DNA of 64,000 nt from Streptomyces filipinensis (GCF_014649495.1 NZ_BMTD01000009.1:62001-126000); one strand, 5' to 3'; positions 15,512 through 23,407 are shown, counted from the stretch's first letter. Notes: generated by a model from the letters alone, not told the origin. Numbers and translations are program-made.

Positions 15512-15530
15512 TTAGGTAAGCCTTGCCTAA
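15512..15530. promoter_or_regulatory. Iron box (DmdR/IdeR-type operator)
   Basis: TTAGGTAAGCCTTGCCTAA is a 19-bp inverted repeat with the same ends and layout as the actinobacterial iron box (TTAGGTTAGGCTCACCTAA). It lies 18 bases upstream of the GTG start of the penicillin-acylase-like gene. With Fe(II), DmdR1/IdeR would bind and repress the operon, so low iron should induce it. The FG-GAP gene starts divergently 130 bases away. Confidence 0.88.
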
Positions 15531-15660
15531 GTATCCAGCGGTGGGGGAATCGTACGCGAGCCGTGCGGCCCACCGGGCCGGGGGCCGTACCGGCAGACGT
15601 ACAACCATTCGAGTACGTCGTGGGTCGAGTGGGGCGTCCGTCACACGTGGGGGAGATTCC

Positions 15661-17094
15661 GTGCGCAGAGTTCTGACCGCGGGCGCCGTGCTCGCCGCCG
15701 TCGCCGCCGTTCCACTGGCGCCGCCGGCATCCGCCGCCGCGCCCTACAAGGGGGCCAACACCGCCACCGTCCAGGACGACTTCAACGGGGACGGGTACCG
15801 GGACGTCGTGATCGGCGCCCCGGACGCCAAGTACGGCAGCGTGACGAAGGCCGGCGCCGTCGTCGTGCTGTACGGCTCGGCCTCGGGCGTGAGCACGGCC
15901 CACCGCCAGGTCATCACCCAGGCCACGACCGGGATTCCGGGAACCCCGGGGAAGAACGACCGCTTCGGCCAGACCGTCACCACCGCCGACCTGGACCGCG
16001 ACGGATACGCGGACCTGGTCGTCGGCACGCCGCGCAAGTACTTCGGTCTGCAGCAGGGCCTTCGCGGCAGCGTCACGGTGATCTGGGGCGGCCCCGGCGG
16101 CCTCAAGGGCGGCGCCGACATCGCACCGCCCGCCGGATACGGCCAGGGCAGCTTGTACTGCCTCTTCGGGCAGTCGCTCGCCACCGGCGACATGAACGGC
16201 GACGGCGCCCCCGAGCTGGCCGTCGGCAGCACCTGCCAGAGCGCCACCTACACCGGCCCCTTCACCCGCAGCGGGAAGCCGGCCTCCCAGTACCTCGGCA
16301 CGGGCCGCAAGCGCAGTGTGGTCATGGGTGACGTGGACGGCGACGGCAAGGCCGAGCTGTTCTCGCTGCCCGGTCCCGTCTTGGCCGACAGCGGGCCCCT
16401 GAGCGTCGTCCAGGACGATCCGGCCGCGACCCCGGCCGCGCTCCCGCTCGCCCACGGCTGGTACGGGCAGGTCGGCGACGTCAACGGCGACGGCTACGGC
16501 GACCTCGTCACGGGCGTCCCGAGCGGCGGCCACAGCGGCGGCGAGATCCAGGTCCTGTACGGCGGCGCGCACGGCATCGCCACCGACCAGCAGCCCATGG
16601 CCATCCACCAGGACACGCCGGGCGTACCCGGTGCCGGCAAGGACGGCGGCCAGTTCGGCTCGTCGCTCAGCGTCGGCGACGTCGACGGCGACAAGTACGC
16701 CGACGTGCTCGTCGGCGTGCCGTACAAGACCGTCGGCTCGGCCAAGTGGGCCGGTGAGGCCGTGCTGCTGCGCGGTTCCGCCGCGGGGCTGACCGGCGCC
16801 AAGACCACCGCCTACACCCAGAACACGGCGGGCGTTGCCGGCACCGCCGAGTCGGAGGACTACTTCGGCTGGGCCGTCCACCTCGCCGACGTCGACAAGG
16901 ACGGGAAGGCCGACGCCGTCGTCGGCGCGCCCGGCGAGAACACGGACGGCCTGGTGTGGGCCGCCCGCGGTTCGGCCGGCGGACCGGTGACGAACGGCTC
17001 GGCCGCCATCTCCGGCCAGAGCGCCGGCATCACCCCCGGCTCGGCCGCGCTCAGCTTCGGCGCCGCGCTGCCCAGCACCGCGGTGACCCGGTGA
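15661..17094 (+). CDS. Secreted FG-GAP beta-propeller protein
   Basis: A 477-residue secreted protein. The GTG start follows GGGGGAGATTCC. The signal peptide, RRVLTAGAVLAAVAAV with cleavage after PASA, ends near residue 26. The rest is FG-GAP repeats of the integrin-alpha type: calcium-loop motifs such as DFNGDGYRDVVIGAP, DLDRDGYADLVVGTP, DMNGDGAPELAVGS, DVDGDGKAELFSLP, DVNGDGYGDLVTGVP, DVDGDKYADVLVGVP and DVDKDGKADAVVGAP. Seven motifs fit a single seven-bladed propeller. The likely role is extracellular binding, with calcium bound in the DxDxDG loops. No catalytic domain is attached. It is transcribed divergently from the iron-box operon. Confidence 0.9.
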   Translation: MRRVLTAGAVLAAVAAVPLAPPASAAAPYKGANTATVQDDFNGDGYRDVVIGAPDAKYGSVTKAGAVVVLYGSASGVSTAHRQVITQATTGIPGTPGKNDRFGQTVTTADLDRDGYADLVVGTPRKYFGLQQGLRGSVTVIWGGPGGLKGGADIAPPAGYGQGSLYCLFGQSLATGDMNGDGAPELAVGSTCQSATYTGPFTRSGKPASQYLGTGRKRSVVMGDVDGDGKAELFSLPGPVLADSGPLSVVQDDPAATPAALPLAHGWYGQVGDVNGDGYGDLVTGVPSGGHSGGEIQVLYGGAHGIATDQQPMAIHQDTPGVPGAGKDGGQFGSSLSVGDVDGDKYADVLVGVPYKTVGSAKWAGEAVLLRGSAAGLTGAKTTAYTQNTAGVAGTAESEDYFGWAVHLADVDKDGKADAVVGAPGENTDGLVWAARGSAGGPVTNGSAAISGQSAGITPGSAALSFGAALPSTAVTR

Positions 17095-17104
17095 CGCACC
17101 CGCG

Positions 17105-17193
17105 CCGCGGTGACCCAAGGAGCGGTCCTGCACGGCGGTGACCCGGTGGCGGACCCGCACCGCGGTGACCCAAGGAGCGGTCCTGCACGGCGG
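17105..17193 (+). repeat. Direct repeat, two copies of 34 bases at 55-base spacing
   Basis: The stretch starting CCGCGGTGACCCAAGGAGCG occurs at 17105-17138 and again at 17160-17193. A weaker third partial copy overlaps the 3' end of the FG-GAP gene near 17077. The unit contains an AAGGAG ribosome-site-like core but no gene start follows it. It looks like a local tandem duplication of the intergenic sequence. Confidence 0.75.
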
Positions 17194-17252
17194 CGGGCGG
17201 ACCCGGGTCCGGCCGGGCGGCGAGCGGGTCCCGGGCGAGGCATGATCGACGC

Positions 17253-17855
17253 ATGGACGTCACCCTGCACCTCGCCCAGGACCCCGAGGCCGACGCGCTG
17301 CTCGGGCGCAGTCCGCTCGCCGCGCTGACCGGGATGCTGCTGGATCAGCAGGTCCCGATGGAGTGGGCGTTCAAGGGACCCCGGACCATCGCCGACCGGC
17401 TCGGCGTCGCGGCCGGCGGAGACCTCGACGCCCACGACATCGCCGCGCTGGACCCGGAGGCCTTCGCCGCGCTGCTCTCCGAGAAGCCGGCCGTCCACCG
17501 CTATCCGGGCTCGATGGCCAAGCGCATCCAGCAGCTGTGCCAGTACCTCGTCGAGCACTACGAAGGGGACGCGGAGGCGGTCTGGCGGGGCGTCGACAGC
17601 GGCGCCGAGCTGCTGAAGCGGCTGGAGGAACTGCCCGGGTTCGGCAAACAGAAGGCGCAGATCTTCCTCGCGCTGCTCGGCAAGCAGCTCGGCGTCACCC
17701 CCACGGGCTGGCGGGAGGCGGCGGGCGCGTACGGCGAGGCGACGTCCTTCCGGTCCGTCGCCGACATCACGGGGCCCGAGTCGCTGGCGAAGGTCCGCGC
17801 CCACAAGCAGGAGCTGAAGGCGGCGGCGAAGGCGGCGAAGGCCTCCCGCGCGTGA
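17253..17855 (+). CDS. HhH-GPD base-excision DNA repair protein
   Basis: A 200-residue cytoplasmic protein of the endonuclease III/AlkA fold. MLLDQQVPMEWAFKGP near residue 28 corresponds to the first core helices, and the helix-hairpin-helix LPGFGKQKAQIFLALLGKQ lies near residue 128. A later FRSVADITGP supplies the conserved Asp region. In the family this fold flips damaged bases and cuts the glycosidic bond. No iron-sulfur cysteines are present at the C-terminus, so it is not a standard Nth. The lesion specificity is unknown. A CATGAT hexamer shortly before the ATG suggests a leaderless mRNA; no Shine-Dalgarno is seen. Confidence 0.85.
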   Translation: MDVTLHLAQDPEADALLGRSPLAALTGMLLDQQVPMEWAFKGPRTIADRLGVAAGGDLDAHDIAALDPEAFAALLSEKPAVHRYPGSMAKRIQQLCQYLVEHYEGDAEAVWRGVDSGAELLKRLEELPGFGKQKAQIFLALLGKQLGVTPTGWREAAGAYGEATSFRSVADITGPESLAKVRAHKQELKAAAKAAKASRA

Positions 17856-17942
17856 GGGCTCGGGGCGCGCGAACGCCCCGGGCGTCACCCGATCGGCCCC
17901 TTTCTGCTGGCCGCCCCCGCTCCGCCGGTCCAAGCATGGACC

Positions 17943-18620
17943 ATGACCGAGGCACCGAACAGCGGTCCGGACTGGGGCCGTGAGTACGACGACCAACGCG
18001 CCCACGCGACACAGCCACCCGGCGCGGGGCACGCCCACCACGAGCCCGAGCCACCGCTCGAAGGCCCCCTGCACGCCCTGTCCCGGGCCGCCTGGCAGGC
18101 GGTCCTGGGCACCGGGATCGCCTCACTGATCCTCGGCGTCCTGGTCCTGGTGTGGCCCGGCCCCTCCCTGCTCGCCGCCGGCGTCCTCTTCGGCGTCTAC
18201 CTCCTGGTCAGCGGCGTCTTCCAGCTGGTCTCCGCGTTCGGCACGCACAAGACGACCTCGCTGCGCGTGCTGGCTTTCATCAGCGGCGCCGTGTCCGTCC
18301 TGCTCGGCCTGTTCTGCTTCCGCGGGCCCATGCAGTCGATCCTGCTGCTCGCCCTGTGGATCGGCATCGGCTGGCTGATCCGCGGCATCACCCAGACCCT
18401 GGCCGCCCTGCACGATCGCCGGATGCCCGCCCGCGGCTGGCAGATCTTCCTCGGGATCGTCACCTTCGTCGCCGGGATCGTGCTGATCGACTCACCGTTC
18501 CGGTCCGTCGCCGTGCTGACCGTCGTCGCCGGCATCTGGCTGGTCGTGGTGGGGATCACCGAGATCGTCACCTCGTTCGGCATCCGCCGCCGGGCCAAGG
18601 CCGTCCCGCAGACCGTGTGA
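17943..18620 (+). CDS. HdeD/DUF308 family membrane protein
   Basis: A 225-residue integral membrane protein. The first 45 residues are polar, with a His-rich AHAHH-like run (PPGAGHAHHEPEPP). Six hydrophobic helices follow in three pairs, each ending with short basic loops; the repeats WQAVLGTGIASLILGVLVL, LRVLAFISGAVSVLLGLF and WQIFLGIVTFVAGIVLI are the DUF308 unit. HdeD in E. coli is linked to acid resistance, but for Streptomyces homologues the role is unknown. It stands alone on the plus strand. Confidence 0.85.
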   Translation: MTEAPNSGPDWGREYDDQRAHATQPPGAGHAHHEPEPPLEGPLHALSRAAWQAVLGTGIASLILGVLVLVWPGPSLLAAGVLFGVYLLVSGVFQLVSAFGTHKTTSLRVLAFISGAVSVLLGLFCFRGPMQSILLLALWIGIGWLIRGITQTLAALHDRRMPARGWQIFLGIVTFVAGIVLIDSPFRSVAVLTVVAGIWLVVVGITEIVTSFGIRRRAKAVPQTV

Positions 18621-18717
18621 CCCCGGGCGTCAACCGCGCGCCCCACTCCTCCGCCGAGCGGGCGAATCTCGCGCCCGGGATGCGGCATTCCACCTCCGCC
18701 CCGGGGAGACACCCGCT

Positions 18718-19038
18718 GTGAGCAGGACCCCGAGCCGTCCCCGCAGCCGAACCTGGCTGCGGGTGCTCGTGCTGCTCCTCGCCCTGTGGGTGCCCGGCGT
18801 CCACGCGCAGGCCCAGGCGGCCCCCGCGCTGGGCGTGTCCGACGAGGCCTTCGAACACGACACCTTCGACGCGCTCGTACGGCCGCCCGCCCGCGTCGTC
18901 CACCGGGCCGACGCGCCCGAGCGGCCGGCGCCCCTTCCCGACCCGGGACCCGCCCGGCCGGCGGTCCGGACGTGCCACACCACGCCACGGGTGCCCTACT
19001 CCCCTCCTCTGCTGCGCACGGTGGTCCTGCGCTGCTGA
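18718..19038 (+). CDS. Small exported protein of unknown function
   Basis: A 106-residue protein. The GTG start follows GGGGAGA at workable spacing. The N-terminus RTWLRVLVLLLALWVPGVHAQAQA is a good signal peptide after a basic arm. The remaining 70 residues are Pro- and Arg-rich, with two cysteines (RTCHTTP and a C-terminal LRC) that could pair. I recognise no family. A 40-residue gene with its own ribosome site follows 53 bases later and may be cotranscribed. Confidence 0.6.
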   Translation: MSRTPSRPRSRTWLRVLVLLLALWVPGVHAQAQAAPALGVSDEAFEHDTFDALVRPPARVVHRADAPERPAPLPDPGPARPAVRTCHTTPRVPYSPPLLRTVVLRC

Positions 19039-19091
19039 CAGACCCGCGTCCCCCGCGACAGGTCGGTCGGCTCGACGCAAGGAGCACAGCC

Positions 19092-19214
19092 ATGCCCATG
19101 GACCCCTACGCCGTCCTGCGCGCCCTGCTGCGCGCGGAGGCCAGACGTGCGACGGCACCCAGGCCGGAGCAGAAGGAGGAACCGCCGCGGCCGCCCGGAC
19201 AACAGGGCCGCTGA
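19092..19214 (+). CDS. Small 40-residue protein
   Basis: AAGGAG lies 7 bases before the ATG and the frame runs to a TGA. The protein begins MPMDPYAVLRALLRAEARRA and ends in a Pro/Gln/Arg-rich tail. The first half could form one amphipathic helix. Base use is like that of coding neighbours. It is short enough that only the strong ribosome site and its position after the small exported gene support it. No function can be assigned. Confidence 0.5.
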   Translation: MPMDPYAVLRALLRAEARRATAPRPEQKEEPPRPPGQQGR

Positions 19215-19540
19215 ACCGGTGCCGGCGGGGGCGGACCACCGCCTCCGCCGGCGGCTCCTGCCCGGCTCACGGTCCACAGCCTGTGCACAACGGCCGTGCA
19301 CCCGAAACCACGGACCGCCCCGTCCGGTTCGGCCGGCAGCAGCGGCTCGCCCTCGGCCGAACGGAGGAATCCGAGGCCGCCGACGCCCTGAACGGCGGGG
19401 GACGGGGCGGTCCCGCCGTCGCTCACGCCCGGCGCCTCCTCCCGATAGCGGCACCTATGCCTGGTTTGCGGCATCTTTTCAAGCACCGCACTCCGCCGCC
19501 ATGGCTGCGCCCGGAACGTCTTGACCGGTAGGCTTTCCGT
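19215..19540. other. Intergenic region, no gene recognised
   Basis: No frame in these 326 bases has a ribosome site or a recognisable product. A TAGGCT hexamer at 19530-19535 stands 5 bases before the GTG of the next gene and may be a -10 for a leaderless transcript. Confidence 0.5.
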
Positions 19541-19837
19541 GTGATCTTCAAGCGCATCGGAAACGGCCGGCCGTACCCCGACCACGGCCGGGAAAGCACC
19601 CGGCAGTGGGCGGACGTCGCGCCGCGCCCGGTCCGCCTCGATCAGCTCGTGACCACCAAGCAGCAGCTCGACCTGGAGACCCTGCTGGCGGAGGACTCGA
19701 CGTTCTACGGCGACCTCTTCGCGCACGTCGTGAAGTGGCAGGGCGACCTCTACCTGGAGGACGGGCTGCACCGCGCCGTCCGCGCCGCCCTCCAGCAGCG
19801 CCAGGTACTGCACGCCCGCGTGCTCGAACTGGACTGA
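19541..19837 (+). CDS. Conserved 98-residue protein with ParB/Srx-like C-terminal motif
   Basis: The GTG start has no Shine-Dalgarno, and a TAGGCT hexamer ends 5 bases upstream, so the message is probably leaderless. The protein begins MIFKRIGNGRPYPDHGRES. Its C-terminal half reads VVKWQGDLYLEDGLHRAVRAALQQRQVLHARVLEL, which recalls the DGxHR motif of the ParB/sulfiredoxin nuclease fold (a strand, DGhHR, a helix and a strand). It lacks any DNA-binding domain. Homologues in Streptomyces are sometimes labelled VapB-like antitoxins, but no toxin gene lies beside it. Its role is unknown; the fold suggestion is inference. Confidence 0.75.
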   Translation: MIFKRIGNGRPYPDHGRESTRQWADVAPRPVRLDQLVTTKQQLDLETLLAEDSTFYGDLFAHVVKWQGDLYLEDGLHRAVRAALQQRQVLHARVLELD

Positions 19838-19940
19838 CCGGCGCGACACGGCCGACACCCTTGACCCTTTCGGGTTCCGCTGAGCGGCATCGACTGATCA
19901 TCTAATAGGCATCGCCGTCCAGGCGCACTACGCTGCGCCC

Positions 19941-20573
19941 ATGAGCATGCTGACTCCCCCGGGCATGGGCGGCCAGTACCGGATCACGGGGGACAAATAC
20001 CCTCGGATGCGTCCGCCGCGCCGACGCGGCAGGCTCGTGGCCGCGGTGGTGGCGTCCGTCGCCGTGCTCGGCCTGCTCGGCTGGGGCACCCTGCAGCTCA
20101 TCGACGTCTTCACCGGCGGCAAGAAGGGCGCGGTGGCCTCCGCCAGGACCGGCTGCCGGACCAAGGCCGCACCGGCGGCCCAGGTCAGGACCCTGCCCAG
20201 GCCCGGCGACATCACCGTGAACGTCTACAACGCCACCCAGCGCACCGGGCTCGCCAAGGAGACCGCGGACGCGCTGAGGAAACGAGGCTTCAAGATCGGC
20301 GACGTGGGCAACGCGAGCGGGGAGTTCGACAAGAAGGTCAAGGGCACCGGGATACTCCTCGGCCCGCCCGACGCCCGGGACACCTCCCTGGCGGTGCTCG
20401 CGACGGAGGTCTCCGGCGCCGGACAGCGCACCGCCGCCGGCCGCAAGGGCGCCGCCGTGGACCTGATCATCGGCGACGCCTTCAAGGGCCTGACCCAGCC
20501 GGCGGCCGCTCAGCAGGCACTGACGGCGTTGAGCGCACCGACGCCGACAGCGTCTCCCAAGAAGAGCTGCTGA
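19941..20573 (+). CDS. Membrane-anchored LytR C-terminal domain protein
   Basis: A 210-residue protein. A basic cytoplasmic N-terminus (RPPRRRGR) precedes one transmembrane helix, LVAAVVASVAVLGLLGWGTL, at about residues 33-52, so the bulk lies outside. The outer part contains ITVNVYNATQRTGLAKETADALRKRGF, the LytR_C signature, ending near residue 175. That domain accompanies LytR-CpsA-Psr enzymes that attach polymers to peptidoglycan, but here it stands alone without a catalytic LCP domain. A cell-envelope role is probable. No strong ribosome site is visible before the ATG. Confidence 0.85.
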   Translation: MSMLTPPGMGGQYRITGDKYPRMRPPRRRGRLVAAVVASVAVLGLLGWGTLQLIDVFTGGKKGAVASARTGCRTKAAPAAQVRTLPRPGDITVNVYNATQRTGLAKETADALRKRGFKIGDVGNASGEFDKKVKGTGILLGPPDARDTSLAVLATEVSGAGQRTAAGRKGAAVDLIIGDAFKGLTQPAAAQQALTALSAPTPTASPKKSC

Positions 20574-20691
20574 CGACCTCCCCCGAGGGGGCGCGGGGCT
20601 GCATCGATGTACGGCTCCGCCGCGTGGGCGCGACAAGCCACGACGCACCCGCACCCGCGAACGGCGATCCGGCGGCACCCCGCCGGACGGA

Positions 20692-21327
20692 CTACTCGGC
20701 CGCGCCGTACAGGCGGTCCCCCGCGTCCCCCAGCCCCGGCACGATGTACCCGTGCTCGTTGAGGTGGTCGTCCACCGCCGCCGTCACGACCGTCACCGGC
20801 GTCCCCGCCAGCTCCCGCTCCATGACCTCGACGCCCTCCGGAGCCGCCAGCAGGACGACCGCGGTCACATCGTCGGCACCCCGCTTGATCAGCTCCTGGA
20901 TCGCCGCGACCAGCGTGCCCCCCGTGGCCAGCATCGGGTCCAGGACGTACACCTGGCGGCCCGAGAGGTCCTCCGGCATGCGCGAGGCGTACGTGGAGGC
21001 CTGCAGCGTCTCCTCGTTGCGGATCATGCCCAGGAAACCCACCTCCGCGGTCGGCAGCAGCCGGACCATGCCGTCGAGCATGCCGAGGCCGGCACGCAGG
21101 ATCGGCACGACCAGCGGGCGCGGGCGGGCGAGCTTGACGCCGGTGGTCTGCGCGACCGGCGTCCGGATGTCGACGGCCTCGGTGCGCACGTCCCGTGTGG
21201 CCTCGTAGGCGAGCAGGGTGACCAGCTCGTCGGCCAGCCGGCGGAAGGTCGCGGAGTCGGTGCGCTGGTCGCGCAGCGTGGTGAGCTTGTGGGCGACCAG
21301 GGGGTGGTCGACGACGTGGAGACGCAT
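20692..21327 (-). CDS. upp: Uracil phosphoribosyltransferase
   Basis: Upp converts uracil and PRPP to UMP for pyrimidine salvage. The 211-residue length is standard. Key segments are HPLVAHKLTTLRDQRTDS at the N-terminus, PILRAGLGMLDGM near residue 80, the PRPP-binding YVLDPMLATGGT near 130, and the uracil-binding YIVPGLGDAGDR at the C-terminus. All look intact. The ATG at 21327 agrees with family length. It is transcribed convergently to the LytR_C gene and divergently from the small protein at 21422. Confidence 0.97.
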   Translation of the reverse strand: MRLHVVDHPLVAHKLTTLRDQRTDSATFRRLADELVTLLAYEATRDVRTEAVDIRTPVAQTTGVKLARPRPLVVPILRAGLGMLDGMVRLLPTAEVGFLGMIRNEETLQASTYASRMPEDLSGRQVYVLDPMLATGGTLVAAIQELIKRGADDVTAVVLLAAPEGVEVMERELAGTPVTVVTAAVDDHLNEHGYIVPGLGDAGDRLYGAAE

Positions 21328-21421
21328 GCCCCTAACGGTACCCGCGCCCGACACCCCGCCGACCCTGGCGTCGGACCCGCCGTCCGAGGGAAAGTGGGAG
21401 GGAGGACTGGGGTGGTGTGAC

Positions 21422-21637
21422 GTGCCTGAACTGCCTGAGCTGCCCGACGACACGGGCGGCGATCCCGAGATAGCCGAACCCCCGGCACCGGAGACGGACG
21501 CCGAGCGGCGGCGCCGCCGGGCCCGGTTCCTGCGCGACCTCGCCGAGGCCCGCGCGCTGCGCGCCCGGGTCCAGCCGCGACGCGCCAAGGCCGCACGGCT
21601 GCGCCACGCGATGCGCATGCGGACGTTCCGCTGGTAG
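21422..21637 (+). CDS. Small basic protein of unknown function
   Basis: A 71-residue frame beginning at a GTG about 11 bases after GGGAGGGAGGA. The N-terminal third is acidic and Pro-rich (PELPELPDDTGGDPE). The rest is a strongly basic helix, RRRRRRARFLRDLAEARALRARVQ, ending RMRTFRW. The basic half could bind nucleic acid. No family is recognised. It lies between upp and the tadA pair. Confidence 0.65.
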   Translation: MPELPELPDDTGGDPEIAEPPAPETDAERRRRRARFLRDLAEARALRARVQPRRAKAARLRHAMRMRTFRW

Positions 21638-21936
21638 GGAGGAACCCCTGTGAGCCTTGTGAGCACGACACTGTAGGGAAGTTCTCGGTGAGGAAGTTCC
21701 GCGCGCGTCCCGTCGTTTGCGAGGTGGGCGTGCGTGAGTGCGCGGAAAAGCCGCGTACGATCCGCAGGTGGCGGCAACGAACGCTCAACACACAGGGAGC
21801 CGAAGACGTCCCCTGAAAGCCATGTTTCTGCCACGATTCCGAGTGGGTGGGGCTCGGAGCCCAGGCTCTCTCCGCCCAAGTACCTCCGCCGGGGGGACCC
21901 CCAACCGGCACGCCTATGACCAGTGGGAGAGTCACG

Positions 21937-22470
21937 GTGTACTTCGCCGCACTGCTCGCGCGCACCGAAGACGGGTGGGAAGCGAGCGACACAGAGCTCG
22001 ACGATGTGGAGACCCTGTCGGATCTGGCCGACCTGGCCCGGGAAGCCTCTCCCGACGACGACACGGTGCTCGTCCTGATCGAGCAGGAGGACGCCTGGTT
22101 CGGCGTCGTCCGCGTGGACGGCGAGGACGACCCTCGCATCTACGTCTCGGACGCCGCCGCCGCCCAGCGCAGCGCGTACGGCGAGCTGCTGCTCACCGAC
22201 GAGCTGCTCGGCCGGGAGCCGGGTGCCGACGACGGCCCCGACCTGGACTCCCTGGACCTCGACGGCACGGAGGACGGCGAGTCCGAGTCCGACGAGGACG
22301 ACGAGGAGGGCGGCGCCGACGCGGTCCCGCACAGCCCCGTGGGCGACAGCCAGATCCTCGACGACCTGGGCATCAGCGAGAAGGAACTGCGCGCCCTGGA
22401 CGCCGAGGACGCGCTCAGCTCGATCGCCGAGGCCCTGGGCGCCTCGGAGGTGCTGGAGACCGTCCGCTGA
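21937..22470 (+). CDS. tRNA adenosine deaminase-associated protein
   Basis: A 177-residue acidic protein found next to tadA in actinobacteria. It begins YFAALLARTEDGWEASDTELDDVETL and contains EQEDAWFGVVRVDG. A long Asp/Glu-rich segment (residues of about 95-135) is followed by the conserved SQILDDLGISEKELRAL. The GTG at 21937 is 6 bases after GTGGGAGAG and is better placed than the in-frame ATG at 21916. Its stop is 26 bases before the tadA start. Its role is inferred only from constant pairing with tadA, perhaps as a partner of the deaminase. Confidence 0.85.
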   Translation: MYFAALLARTEDGWEASDTELDDVETLSDLADLAREASPDDDTVLVLIEQEDAWFGVVRVDGEDDPRIYVSDAAAAQRSAYGELLLTDELLGREPGADDGPDLDSLDLDGTEDGESESDEDDEEGGADAVPHSPVGDSQILDDLGISEKELRALDAEDALSSIAEALGASEVLETVR

Positions 22471-22496
22471 CCGCACCACAGGACACGCAGGGCCCC

Positions 22497-22961
22497 GTGG
22501 ACCCGGTACGCGACCGCTGGCGGGCCGCGATGCGGCTCGCCCTGGACGAGGCCGAACGGGCCGTCCAGGGCGGGGACGTCCCCGTCGGCGCCGTCGTACT
22601 GTCCCCGGACGGCACGACGGTGCTGGCCACCGGGCACAACGAGCGCGAGGCCACCGGTGATCCCACGGCCCACGCGGAGGTCCTCGCGATCCGGCGGGCC
22701 GCCGCCCGGCTCGGGGAGTGGCGGCTGGCCGGCTGCACCCTCGTGGTCACCCTGGAGCCGTGCACGATGTGCGCCGGCGCGATCGTCCAGTCCCGGATCG
22801 ACCGCGTCGTCTACGGCGCACGGGACGACAAGGCGGGCGCGGCGGGCTCGCTCTGGGACGTGATCCGCGACCGGCGGCTCAATCACCGTCCGGAAGTCGT
22901 GGAGGGCGTTCTCGCGCCGGAGTGCGCACGGCTTCTCACCGGGTTTTTCCGGGACCGCTGA
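22497..22961 (+). CDS. tadA: tRNA-specific adenosine deaminase
   Basis: TadA deaminates wobble adenosine 34 of tRNA-Arg(ACG) to inosine. The tRNA-Arg(ACG) substrate is itself encoded at 45463-45535. The 154-residue protein has the zinc deaminase motif: HAEVLAI (His ligand and catalytic Glu) and LEPCTMCAGAI (two Cys ligands), plus VPVGAVVLSPDG. The C-terminal LWDVIRDRRLNHRPEVV fits TadA rather than cytidine deaminase. The GTG at 22497 is chosen to keep the WRAAMRLALDEAERA start; an ATG at 22530 would give 143 residues. It forms a pair with the associated acidic protein upstream. Confidence 0.94.
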   Translation: MDPVRDRWRAAMRLALDEAERAVQGGDVPVGAVVLSPDGTTVLATGHNEREATGDPTAHAEVLAIRRAAARLGEWRLAGCTLVVTLEPCTMCAGAIVQSRIDRVVYGARDDKAGAAGSLWDVIRDRRLNHRPEVVEGVLAPECARLLTGFFRDR

Positions 22962-23006
22962 ATTCCGATTTCAAACCACGCCCCACCGTGCTGTAAGGTC
23001 TCCCTC

Positions 23007-23091
23007 GGTAGCGTGTCCGAGCGGCCGAAGGAGCTCGCCTCGAAAGCGAGTGTGGCGCAAGTCACCGAGGGTTCAAATCCCTCCGCTACCG
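23007..23091 (+). tRNA. tRNA-Ser (CGA)
   Basis: A class II tRNA of 85 bases. The acceptor arms GGTAGCG and CGCTACC pair, the anticodon loop is CTCGAAA with anticodon CGA (UCG codon), a long variable arm follows, and the T loop is GTTCAAATC. The discriminator is G and CCA is not encoded. Confidence 0.96.
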
Positions 23092-23097
23092 CTCTGA

Positions 23098-23127
23098 GAA
23101 GGGCCCCGTCGAAAGACGGGGCCCTTC
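23098..23127 (+). terminator. Terminator after tRNA-Ser (CGA)
   Basis: GAAGGGCCCCGTC and its exact complement enclose a GAAA tetraloop, starting 7 bases after the tRNA. There is no long T run, as is usual for terminators in this GC-rich group. Confidence 0.8.
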
Positions 23128-23407
23128 GTGCGTCTTGAGGAGGCGACGCGGAGGCAGCGGGTCCTCAAGTGCGCGTCGCCGTCGGGGGGATGCGGCGGCC
23201 CGCGCCCCCGCGGTTCGGGCCCGCCCCGCCCCGCGGACTCCTGCCGGACCCGCCGGGTGCCGGCTCAGCCCCGCCCGGCGCCGCCACCGTGGGGGCCCGG
23301 CAAAAGACCTTCCGGCGGCGGGCCGTTGGTTCCCAAAAGGGGCGTGAAGGTTACACTCGCCGCCGGCAGCAGGGGGCCCACAGGGCACAAGTACAGGGGA
23401 GGCCGCG

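Noticed and set aside
13426..17160. A 1244-codon minus-strand frame running through the FG-GAP gene and the penicillin-acylase region
   Set aside because: It is an artefact in the wrong frame. The FG-GAP repeats and the Ntn-hydrolase motifs are clear in other frames.
19283..19531. An 82-codon frame in the gap before the ParB-like gene
   Set aside because: No ribosome site, Arg/Pro-rich low-information sequence, and no recognisable family.
19541..19837. A VapBC toxin-antitoxin system
   Set aside because: No PIN-domain toxin lies beside the 98-residue protein, and its sequence does not look like a ribbon-helix-helix or AbrB antitoxin.
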